Part shown: in pieces, positions 1 through 7,507 of the stretch
Position numbering within the stretch: the first letter of the stretch is position 1
Layout of the letters: each line of letters starts with the position of its first letter
Assembly: GCA_964649195.1 (NCBI GenBank)
Contig: CAZYPK010000148.1
Coordinates: 1-13,272 of the forward strand
From: JTS-RE9 sp964649195
Lineage (GTDB): Bacteria > Planctomycetota > Phycisphaerae > Phycisphaerales > Phycisphaeraceae
Direction of reading: 5' to 3'
DNA length: 13,272 nt
Made by a program: the position numbers and the translations under genes
The notes under the pieces: generated by a model
What the model saw: only the letters and a program-made list of their open reading frames with translations
The model's database searches: none
Told to the model about the DNA's origin: nothing

Positions 1-1029
1 CCGCTCTTGGGTCCGATTGTGGCATTGTCCAATCGCACGGTGAAGGTGTCGCTGCCGCCGGCTGCGATGGAGGCGGACAAGCCTTCAGCGATGGTGAACC
101 CGGCGGGGACGGTCAGGTTCGAGGTGGTCAGCGCTGCCGTGCCGAGGTTGCGCACGGTGAACGTCCGACTGACTGTTGCTCCACTCTGGGTGATGGAGCC
201 GAAGTTGGTGTGGTCGCCGGACGAAGGTGTTGTGTCGCCGTCGATGATGACCGTGCCGTTGCCCTGGACTTCCACTTCGGGGACGGAAACCGGCGCCGCG
301 TTGACCGTGCCGCTGATGGTGAAGTTGTATGGGTTCTCGTCGCCATCGTTGTTGCCGAAGCTGATCTGGCCGCTCTTGGGTCCGACCGTCGCGCTGTTCA
401 GCCGCACGGTGAAGGTGTCGCTGGCGCCGGCGGCGATGGAGGCGGACAAGCCTTCGGTGACGGTGAAGCCGGCAGGCACGGTCAGGTTCGAGGTGGTCAG
501 CGCGGCCGTGCCGAGGTTGCGGACGGTGAATGTCCGACTGACCGTCGCGCCATCTTGCGTGATCGCACCGAAGTTGGTGTGATCGCCGGACGAGGGCGTT
601 GTGTCGCCGTCGATGATGACCACGCCGTTGCCCTGGACTTCCACTTCGGGCACGGGAGCCGGGTCGACCGTGCCGGTGATGGTGAAGTTGTACGGGTTCT
701 CGTCGCCATCGTTGTTGCCGAAGCTGATCTGGCCGCTCTTGGGTCCGACTGTCGCGTTGTCCAGCCGCACGGTGAAGGTGTCGCTGCCGCCTGCGGCGAT
801 GGAGGCGGACAAGCCTTCGGTGATGGTGAACCCGGCGGGGACGGTCAGGTTCGAGGTGGTCAGCGCTGCCGTGCCGAGGTTGCGCACGGTGAACGTCCGA
901 CTGACTGTTGCTCCACTCTGGGTGATGGAGCCGAAGTTGGTGTGGTCGCCGGACGAAGGCGTTGTGTCGCCGTCGATGATGACCGTGCTGTTGCCTTGGA
1001 CTTCCACTTCGGGGGCGGGAACCGGGTTG
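1..1029 (-). repeat. Tandem choice-of-anchor-D (Hydin-like) repeats, about 121-123 residues each
   Basis: Three units are visible, the third cut by the window edge. Each starts PEVEVQGNGTVIIDGDTTP and passes through FTVRNLGTAALTTSNLTV, a Gly/Ser-rich segment and SGQISFGNNDGDENPYNF. The same DNA landmark (ccgctcttgg on the plus strand) recurs at 1, 370 and 733, giving spacings of 369 and 363 bases, both multiples of 3. NLG(T/N)xxLTxS and GxISFxxND are hallmarks of the choice-of-anchor-D / ASPM-SPD-2-Hydin family, usually found in long extracellular proteins. The near-identity of units suggests recent duplication or gene conversion. Confidence 0.85.
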
Positions 1030-3642
1030 ACCATGACCGTGGTGGTAACGACATCGCTCCACCCGCCGTCCTTATCCTGGGCACGGGCGAAGAAGCGGTT
1101 CGTGCCGGTGGGGAAGCTGGCCGTCGAGCCGGTCCACGTCCAGCCGTCGGCGCTGCTGGAATCGGCGCCGAGCAGTTGATCGACGCTTTCGTCGAACACG
1201 CCGTTGTTGTTGTCACGGTAAAACGCAACGAGAAGGACTTGTGCCATCGGAGTCGGCCACACACCGCTGGCCGTCAGTGTCAGATTCCCACCCTGCACCA
1301 CCGGACTGGGGCTGACGTTGATGCTGATGTTGGCTGCGCCCTTCGGTTCCAGGTTCCGCAACACGGAGACGGTGTGCGAACCGGCGTTTGCCGTAATCAG
1401 GTCGATGCGTCCGTCGCCGTTCACGTCCGCCGCCGTCACCGATTTCGGGGCGCTCCCCACCGCATAGTCCACGCGGGCGGCGAACGTGCCATCGCCCAGG
1501 TTTCGCAGCACGGAGACGGTGCCTGAAGACGTGTCATTCGCGGCGATCAGGTCGATGTGCCCGTCGTCGTTCACGTCCGCAGCCGTCACCGAAGACGGGG
1601 CGATTCCCACGGCGTAGTCCGCACGGGCGGCGAACGTGCCATTCCCCAGGTTCCGCAGCACGGACACGGTGTGCGAACCGGCGTTCGCCGTAATCAGGTC
1701 GATGTGCCCATCGCCGTCCACGTCCGCAGCCGTCACCGACGACGAGTTGTTCCCCACCTCGTATTCCACGCGGGCGACGAACGTGCCATTCCCCAGATTC
1801 CGCAGCACGGAGACGGTGCTCGAACCCGCCGCGATCAGGTCGATGTGCCCGTCGCCGTTCACGTCCGCAGCCGTCACCGAGAACGGAGCGCTCCCCGCCG
1901 CGTAGTTCACGCGGGCGGCGAACGTGCCATCTCCCAGGTTCCGCAGTACGGAGACGGTGTCCGAACCCCCCGCCGTGATCAGGTCGATGTGCCCGTCACC
2001 GTCCACGTCCGCAGCCGTCACTGAACGGGGATTGCTCCCCACCGCGTAGTCCACACGGGTGGCGAACGTGCCGTCCCCCAGGTTCCGCAGCACGGAGACA
2101 GTGCCTGAAGACGTGTTGTTCGCGGTGATCAGGTCGATGTGGCCGTCGCCGTCCACGTCCGCCGCCGTCACCGACGACGGCCGACTCCCGAACCCGACCG
2201 CATAATTCACGCGAGTGGCGAACGTGCCATTCCCCAGGTTCCGCAGCACGGAGACGGTGAACGACAAACCGGTAAAACCGGCGTTCGCCGTGATCAGGTC
2301 GATGTGCCCGTCGCCATCCACGTCCGCCGCCGTCACCGATTGGGGGTCGCTTCCCGCCGCGTAGTTCACGAGGGCGATGAACGTGCCATCCCCCAGGTTC
2401 CGCAGCACGGAGACGGTATCCGAATTTCTATTCGCCGTGATCAGGTCGATGCGCCCATCGCCATCCACGTCCGCAGCCGTCACCGAAAACGGCTCACTCC
2501 CCACCGCATAGTCCACGCTGGCGGCGAACCTGCCATCCCCCAGGTTCCGCAGCACGGAGACGGTGTGCGAAGAGACGGTGTCCGAACCGGCGTTTGCCGT
2601 GATCAGGTCGATGTGCCCGTCGCCGNNNNNNNNNNNNNNNNNNNNNNNNNNNNNNNNNNNNNNNNNNNNNNNNNNNNNNNNNNNNNNNNNNNNNNNNNNN
2701 NNNNNNNNNNNNNNNNNNNNNNNNNTCCACGTCCGCCGCCGTCACCGACTCCGGGTTGCTCCCCACCGCATAGTCCACGCTGGCGGCGAACCTGCCGTCG
2801 CCCAGGTTCCGCAACACGGAGACGGTGCTCAAACTACCACGACTACCGTTCGCCGCGATCAAGTCGATGTGCCCGTCGCCGTCCACGTCCGCCGCCGTCA
2901 CCGACTCCGGGTTGCTCCCCACCGCATAGTCCACGCGGTCCGCAAACCTGCCATCCCCCAGGTTCCGCAGCACGGAGACGGTGCCGAAAATACTTTCATT
3001 GTTCGCCGCGATCAGGTCGATATGGCCGTCGCCGTCCACGTCCGCCGCCGTCACCGAAGACGGCCGACTCCCCACCGCGTAGTTCACCCGGGCGGCGAAC
3101 GTGCCATCCCCCAGGTTCCGCAGCACGGAGACGGTGCCTGAATGCGCGTTGTTCGCGGTGATCAGGTCGATGTGCCCGTCGCCGTCCACGTCCGCCGCCG
3201 TCACCGATCGCAGGAGGCTCCCCACCTCGTAGTCCACGCGGGCGGCGAACGTGCCGTCGCCCAGGTTCCGCAGCACGGAGACGGTGCGCGAATCGTAGTT
3301 CGCCGCGATCAAGTCGATGTGCCCGTCGCCGTCCACATCCGCCGCCGTCACGGACGACGGACTATCCCCTACCTTATAGTCCACGCGGTCCGCAAACCTG
3401 CCATCCCCCAGGTTCCGCAGCACGGAGACGGTGCCCGGACTGTTGTTCGCCGCGATCAGGTCGATGTGTCCGTCGCCGTCCACGTCCGCCACCGTCACCG
3501 ACTCCGGGTGCCGTCCCACCTCAAGCGGCCCTCCGGGAAAGTCGAACCCGCGTTCGCCGCTGAGCAGCAGGCGCGGCTCCAGCGCTTCCAACCGCGCGAT
3601 CAGGGCGAAAGGGTCACTTTTCCGGCGTCGATGGTTGCGCAT
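1..3642 (-). CDS. Giant LEPR-XLL surface protein with FG-GAP/VCBS and choice-of-anchor-D repeats (3' end outside window)
   Basis: Secreted or surface-attached multidomain protein, probably an adhesin or envelope structural protein; the ligand is unknown. I place the start at 3642 because GAGG lies 7 bases upstream; the in-frame ATG at 3666 has no good ribosome site. Residues 1-17 are basic (MRNHRRRKSD), then LEPRLLLSG at 21-29 is the LEPR-XLL motif of planctomycete exported proteins. Next come 14 visible units of about 48 residues, each with an acidic DVDGDGHIDLI calcium-loop motif followed by TVSVLRNLGDG (FG-GAP/VCBS beta-propeller type). An Ig-like segment (about 1350-1030) leads into tandem choice-of-anchor-D repeats. 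The 100-N gap breaks the nominal frame, but the reading frame stays open on each side. The protein continues past position 1, so its C-terminal anchor is not visible. Family assignment is firm; function is inferred. Confidence 0.88.
1030..1350 (-). other. Ig-like linker domain inside the giant surface protein
   Basis: About 105 residues between the propeller blades and the choice-of-anchor-D repeats. They start ISINVSPSPVVQGGNLTLTA and end near FARAQDKDGGWSDVVTT. The alternating hydrophobic pattern, the Asp-rich insert DNNNGVFDESVD and the position between repeat blocks fit a bacterial Ig-like or cadherin-like spacer. The insert could bind calcium. This is a fold-level guess from sequence style only. 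Confidence 0.5.
1351..3552 (-). repeat. Tandem FG-GAP/VCBS-type beta-propeller blade repeats
   Basis: Fourteen units are readable if the two half-units at the assembly gap are counted as one. Each unit reads roughly VGSxPxSVTAADVDGDG, then HIDLI(A/T)AN, a short variable loop, TVSVLRNLGDG and TFAARVDYA. Units are about 45-53 residues long, and nearly all length variation lies in the loop before TVSVLRNL (for example NNSPG, NGSRGSLS, GSS, NAGFTGLSF). Two units have DVNGDG and one has DVNDDG in place of DVDGDG. The last unit stops after RNL and passes into EPKGAAN, while the first is preceded by GFDFPGGPLEV, which resembles the strand missing from the last unit. DNA conservation between units is very high. 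Confidence 0.9.
2626..2725. other. Assembly gap of 100 N inside the repeat array
   Basis: Exactly 100 unknown bases, a common placeholder for a gap of unknown size. It lies inside the calcium-loop codons of one blade. The base after the gap completes the canonical repeat text of the base before it, so the flanks are in register with each other. The true missing length is unknown and could be zero or a whole number of repeat units. Confidence 0.97.
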
Positions 3643-4178
3643 GTCCAAACCTCTCTGTACTGCCATCCGTTCATTTCTTCGCGGCCCGCGGCGATTTTTC
3701 CCGGCTCACGGCCGTCATCTCTTTCGCCAAGCCGCCGGAAGGGAGAAGTCGGCCGGCACCAGTATGAAAAGAAATGAAAAACTTATATTCGGTTGTTGAG
3801 CGATGTCATTCTTGAAAGCGATTCTGCAACTCCATGCCGCCGACAAGCTACCCCCCCCCCCCCCCGCTTGTCAAGAGGGGGCGGGTGGATTGGCGAAAAA
3901 AGATGAGATTTTTCGGGAAATGTTTTGGAGATCAGGAGGCGAGAGGAAGGCGGATTTCAGGAAGGCGGCTGTCTGTCATCGCCTTCGCCGATGCGAAAAC
4001 CGGCGGGAAGAAATGTCCGTCATGCGCAGGTCCGGGAGCTTGTCCGTCATCGGGATGGTGAAGTCGAACGGCATGTCTTTGGCCGCGAGCCGGGGGATGG
4101 CGAAGCCGCAAGCGGCGTGGGGGTGCGGCTATTCGGGAATTCGTGTCATCTCTTTTGCTTTCCGCGATCCTTGTCTTT
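3643..4178. other. Intergenic region between the CARDB/TonB-like gene and the giant surface-protein gene
   Basis: No convincing complete gene on either strand. It should hold the promoter and leader of the giant gene (transcribed leftward) and the 3' end of the upstream operon. Visible structure: a 15-C run within a perfect short inverted repeat (3842-3872), an A/T-rich patch near 3770-3795, and a 50-codon minus-strand open stretch (3976-4128) with GC-rich third codon positions but no clear start. Open frames on the plus strand here are proline- and arginine-rich and do not look like proteins. Confidence 0.7.
3842..3872. repeat. Inverted repeat enclosing a 15-C homopolymer
   Basis: GACAAGC (3842-3848) and GCTTGTC (3866-3872) pair perfectly around a 17-base loop made of TA and 15 consecutive C (3851-3865). 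A G-rich stretch (gggggcggg, about 3876-3884) follows and could compete for pairing with the C-run. There is no T-tract, so it is not a classical terminator. The run is long enough to be prone to replication slippage or sequencing error. Confidence 0.75.
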
Positions 4179-6764
4179 TCACTCGCGCTCGTTCTTGAGC
4201 AGCAGTCTGATTTCGATGGTGAACGTGTCGCGGACCTGTTTGAGGGCTTCGCCTTTGGCGCGGAAGTTGAAGAACGACGCCTTGATGGGGCTGTCGAGGT
4301 TGGCGTGGCCGCTGGAGCGGATCATGTCGATCTTGCGCACGACGCCCTGGCGGTCGAAGGTGATTCGCACGATCGGGTTGACGGCGGTAGGGCCGGAGAC
4401 GAGCCATGAAGGGGTGGTGATGTCGGGCGTGGAGGCGATGATCTGAATGCCTGGCCGGGTGATGACGCCGCCCGGCTCGACGGTGTATTGCCGATCCTCC
4501 AGAATCGTCGGAGGCACATCGCTTTCATCGCGCGGCGCGGAAGTGGGATTCGATGGCTGCGTCGGCGGCACGGGCTTCTTCGATTGCTCATCCTCGGCCT
4601 TGGGCGCGGCCTTGGCGTTGTCATCGGCGCTGGGGGCGGGCTTAGGCTCCGGCTCTGTTTTGCCATCCTGCGCGGGGGAGTTCACGGGCCGGCCATCCTT
4701 CATCGGCTCGGGCGTTTCACCGGGCGTCAGTTTGGTCGGCTCACCGGTCTCCGAAGGTGGCGCAGCGGAGGGAGTCAGCTTGGCCGGTTCGCCCGCGATC
4801 GGCTGCGGGGCATCGGCGCGGGGCTGCTGCGCGGGGAGGTTGGATGCGGTCGTCACATCCGATTTGGAAGGCTCGCGCGATTCGCTGCCTGTGGCGCCGG
4901 GCTTGACGAAGGTCGCGGCAGGATCGACCACCGGTGCGATGGGCGTGGGCAGCGCGATTTCGGTCTGAGTCGAAGGGGCATCGGCCGATGGTCGCGTGCT
5001 TTGCGCCGGCGGCTGACGCACGGGGTTGCCTTTGGCGTCGGGGCCATCGGCCGGGGGCTGCGGGCGCGGGGTCACGGGGAGCATCGCCAAGGCTTCCGCT
5101 TCCGGCTGCTCAATGGGCTTGGCCGCGGGGGTCGTCAGCGGCGACTTCGCCTCGATCTGTTTCGCAGGGTCTGCGGGATCGTCGCTCGGGTCGCGCTGCC
5201 TGCTGGCTTTGGTCGGGTCGGCGGGCTCGGGCGTTTTCTTCGCCTGCACCACCTCCACGGGCTGAGGCTGCGGCGGCGAAGGCGGCGAGGGATCGCGAGG
5301 CATCAAGGCGCCCTTGACCGGATCGACCTTGTCCTGCAGCGCGGGCTGTTCCGTGGTGCTGGCCACCGCGATCAACTTGCGGAAATCGTCGTAAGGTATC
5401 CACGCGACGGTGGTGCGTTCCTCATCATCAGGCTTGTCCTTGCCCAGCACCAACTGCTCGACCTGAATCGGGCGGATGCGGATGTTGTTCGCTTCATCCG
5501 CCTCTTCGACAACATCCTCGGCATCGGTCTTGAAGATCAGGAACATCGCGCCCGAATCATCCTCGGGCAGATCGATCAGGCCGGTCACGCGCGAGTTGTA
5601 ATACCCACCGGCGGCCAGCGGCGATGAACGCTCGTACTCGGCCAGCAGTTTGTCGCCTTCATCGAGTTGGTTGTCCCTGGAAAGATAGACACGGTCGCGC
5701 CAGGCTCCGGTGCCGGTCGCGCCATCGCCCCGGTTGGCGACGATGAAGTCGATCCCCAGCGTCTCGCCGTTCATCACGCTGTCAGGCGCACTGAGCACCG
5801 GCACATGCAGATCCGCCATGCCTTGTTCGGGAGAACGCCGCTCCTCCGGCTTCTCCGCCGAGTCAGGGCGAATGATCCGCAGCGGCCTGGCGATGATGTT
5901 GTTCTCCTCATCCAACTCATCGATGCGGTCAAGATGATCCGCAACGAACAGCAGGAAATACTTTTCACTCCTGTCCGCATCGGAAAGCCCGATGCGAATC
6001 TCGGCGCGGCGGGAATAGGCCGCGCCGGCGGTGAGCACCGCATTGGGGCCGGGCGTCGCCGTCAGGAGCAGATCGTCCGCATCGAGCTTGTCATCGGCGG
6101 AAAGAAACACGCCATCAAGCCACGATGCAATCACCGGCTCGCTGTCCGTTGCACCGCCGACGGCGAACTCCACCGCGATCATCTCGCCGGGTTTTGCAGC
6201 CGCGGGCGAAGTGGCGGCAAGCATCACCAGGTCAGGTTTGGCGATCTCCTCGGGTGTGTAAATGCGGATCGACTGCGTGACGAGGTTGTTCTTCTCACCG
6301 GCGCCCTCATCGATCTGATTGCCCGCATCGACGAGCACGATCAGGTGGCCGTGGCGACGGGCATCATCAGGGAGCATGGCCTTGATCTTTGCCAGTTCGC
6401 TCACCTGTCCCGGAGCGAGCGCCGTCTTGCCTGGCATTGCAGGCGTCTGATGCTGCCACAGCAGCACATCATCGTCGCTGAGCAGATCATCCACCGACAG
6501 AAACAGATGCGTGACGATGGGCTGCCCCTCCGGCGTGGCGACCCGGCCCTGATTGCCGATGGCCAGCTCGATCATCGCGGCGCGGCCGGCGACGAGGCGC
6601 CCCTTGATCTGCAACGTCTGAACGCGCAGGTCGGGCCACTGCGGCAGTTCATCCTGTTCACGAAGCGACAGCGCCATCGCGGGCAGCAGCACGATGTGCA
6701 ACGCCAGCGCCATCAAAGCCCCGAGCGTGAGCGGCAAAATGGTTTCGCGTTCGATCATGATCAT
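4179..6764 (-). CDS. Membrane-anchored CARDB-repeat protein with Pro-rich spacer and TonB-like C-terminal domain
   Basis: Predicted inner-membrane protein of 861 residues from the ATG at 6764, chosen because GGTGA lies 8 bases upstream; a GTG at 6776 and an ATG at 6758 are alternatives. Residues 11-33 form one hydrophobic segment after a short N-terminus. Three CARDB-type Ig-like domains follow (about 45-170, 177-297, 317-437), each with (V/L)FLSxDDxLDxDD-like and DELDEENNI-like motifs. A conserved-looking patch AWIPYDDFRKLIA (454-466) leads to a Pro/Ala/Lys/Glu-rich linker (about 480-755). The last 105 residues resemble the TonB C-terminal domain: PIVRITFDRQGVVRKI, then RSSGHANLDSPI. Membrane anchor, Pro-rich spacer and TonB-C is the classic TonB layout; the inserted CARDB domains are not. 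It probably spans the periplasm and contacts a partner there. No ExbB/ExbD is in view. Confidence 0.85.
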   Translation of the reverse strand: MIMIERETILPLTLGALMALALHIVLLPAMALSLREQDELPQWPDLRVQTLQIKGRLVAGRAAMIELAIGNQGRVATPEGQPIVTHLFLSVDDLLSDDDVLLWQHQTPAMPGKTALAPGQVSELAKIKAMLPDDARRHGHLIVLVDAGNQIDEGAGEKNNLVTQSIRIYTPEEIAKPDLVMLAATSPAAAKPGEMIAVEFAVGGATDSEPVIASWLDGVFLSADDKLDADDLLLTATPGPNAVLTAGAAYSRRAEIRIGLSDADRSEKYFLLFVADHLDRIDELDEENNIIARPLRIIRPDSAEKPEERRSPEQGMADLHVPVLSAPDSVMNGETLGIDFIVANRGDGATGTGAWRDRVYLSRDNQLDEGDKLLAEYERSSPLAAGGYYNSRVTGLIDLPEDDSGAMFLIFKTDAEDVVEEADEANNIRIRPIQVEQLVLGKDKPDDEERTTVAWIPYDDFRKLIAVASTTEQPALQDKVDPVKGALMPRDPSPPSPPQPQPVEVVQAKKTPEPADPTKASRQRDPSDDPADPAKQIEAKSPLTTPAAKPIEQPEAEALAMLPVTPRPQPPADGPDAKGNPVRQPPAQSTRPSADAPSTQTEIALPTPIAPVVDPAATFVKPGATGSESREPSKSDVTTASNLPAQQPRADAPQPIAGEPAKLTPSAAPPSETGEPTKLTPGETPEPMKDGRPVNSPAQDGKTEPEPKPAPSADDNAKAAPKAEDEQSKKPVPPTQPSNPTSAPRDESDVPPTILEDRQYTVEPGGVITRPGIQIIASTPDITTPSWLVSGPTAVNPIVRITFDRQGVVRKIDMIRSSGHANLDSPIKASFFNFRAKGEALKQVRDTFTIEIRLLLKNERE

Positions 6765-6808
6765 GCCAACAGTCACCAGCCTGGACGATCAATCATCATA
6801 GGCGTGCC

Positions 6809-6833
6809 GGGTTTACATGGGGGGTTTACATGG
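6809..6833. repeat. 12-bp direct repeat, period 13, at the 3' end of the MBL-like gene
   Basis: gggtttacatgg occurs at 6809-6820 and again at 6822-6833. The second copy contains the last codon and stop (ATG TAA on the minus strand) of the MBL-like gene; the first copy repeats this in the intergenic spacer. It looks like a small slippage duplication. Confidence 0.8.
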
Positions 6834-7506
6834 GCCTGCGCGTGGGGTTCAACAGCAGATTGTCGTGGCCGGGGATGATCACGTCGGCAATCTCGATCGC
6901 TTCCGAAAAGCTCTCGCGGGATTGCTCGATGTCGTAACCGTTGCGAAGGACCTGGCCGTTTTCCAGGTGTTCCGCGGTGGGCACCGCATCGCCGGCGATG
7001 AGGGTGGTGGAGTTGAGCTTAAGCAGGAGCAGGCCGCAGGTGCCGGGCGTGAATCCGGGCAGCGGGAACAGATCGACCTGTTCCGCGAGCCGATCAGGGC
7101 AGGCCTTGAACCGGCGAAGCAGGGTGATCTCCTGCTTGAGCGCGGCTTCGAGGTCGGCCGCCCCGCCGCCGGCCGCCGCCTGGGCCTGCTCGACAAGCCG
7201 GGCGCCGATCGCTTCGCGCTCCATGCCGCTGATCCACCACTGGGCGTGATCGAAGGCATCGATGCCCCAGCGATGGGCGGGACGAAAGTTGGTGAGAAAG
7301 ACATCGGTGATGTCCGCAGGCTTGAGGCCCGAACGCTCGAGCAGCCGGGCGGTGATGATCTGGGCGGGAAGACCGGGATCGACGAGGATGTTGCGATCCC
7401 CGCTGCGGATGAGCGTGGTGGTGGCGTGCGCGGTTCGCACGGGCGTATTCTCGCCCCAGAATTCGTTCTGGCTCAGTGTGCCGATGCTGATGATTCGGTA
7501 ATTCAT
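6826..7506 (-). CDS. MBL-fold metallo-hydrolase-like protein with degenerate metal site
   Basis: 226 residues from the ATG at 7506, one base after the TGA stop of the upstream ThuA gene, so translation is probably coupled. An in-frame ATG at 7527 lies inside the ThuA gene and lacks a ribosome site. The N-terminus (HATTTLIRSG, then ILVDPGLP at 40-47) is typical of MBLAC1-like metallo-beta-lactamase-fold hydrolases. Where active members have HxHxDH, this one reads NFRPAH (73-78), losing two His and the Asp; where a GHTPG-type ligand is expected it has GFTPG (151-155). The downstream ligands GDA (Asp173) and PGHD (His214) remain. Family membership is clear from layout, but catalysis as a normal binuclear metallo-hydrolase looks unlikely. 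It may be a binding protein or use an altered metal site. No signal peptide seen. Confidence 0.82.
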   Translation of the reverse strand: MNYRIISIGTLSQNEFWGENTPVRTAHATTTLIRSGDRNILVDPGLPAQIITARLLERSGLKPADITDVFLTNFRPAHRWGIDAFDHAQWWISGMEREAIGARLVEQAQAAAGGGAADLEAALKQEITLLRRFKACPDRLAEQVDLFPLPGFTPGTCGLLLLKLNSTTLIAGDAVPTAEHLENGQVLRNGYDIEQSRESFSEAIEIADVIIPGHDNLLLNPTRRPM

Positions 7507-7507
7507 A

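Noticed and set aside
1..3600. Regular direct repeats resembling a CRISPR-like or satellite array
   Set aside because: Unit lengths are multiples of three, the units are coding, and the variation is at protein loops; no spacer/repeat structure of 25-40 bases.
1557..3777. Long plus-strand open frames rich in Val, Arg and His (repeating RDQVDVPVAVHVRRRH)
   Set aside because: They are the antisense of the FG-GAP repeats; the minus frame carries the recognisable domain motifs and leader.
3803..4198. Plus-strand frame across the C-run
   Set aside because: It contains a poly-Pro stretch from the homopolymer, has no domain-like pattern and no ribosome site.
4447..6878. Long plus-strand frames opposite the CARDB/TonB-like gene
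   Set aside because: Arg/Gly-rich shadows of a GC-rich gene; the minus frame has clear CARDB and TonB-like patterns.
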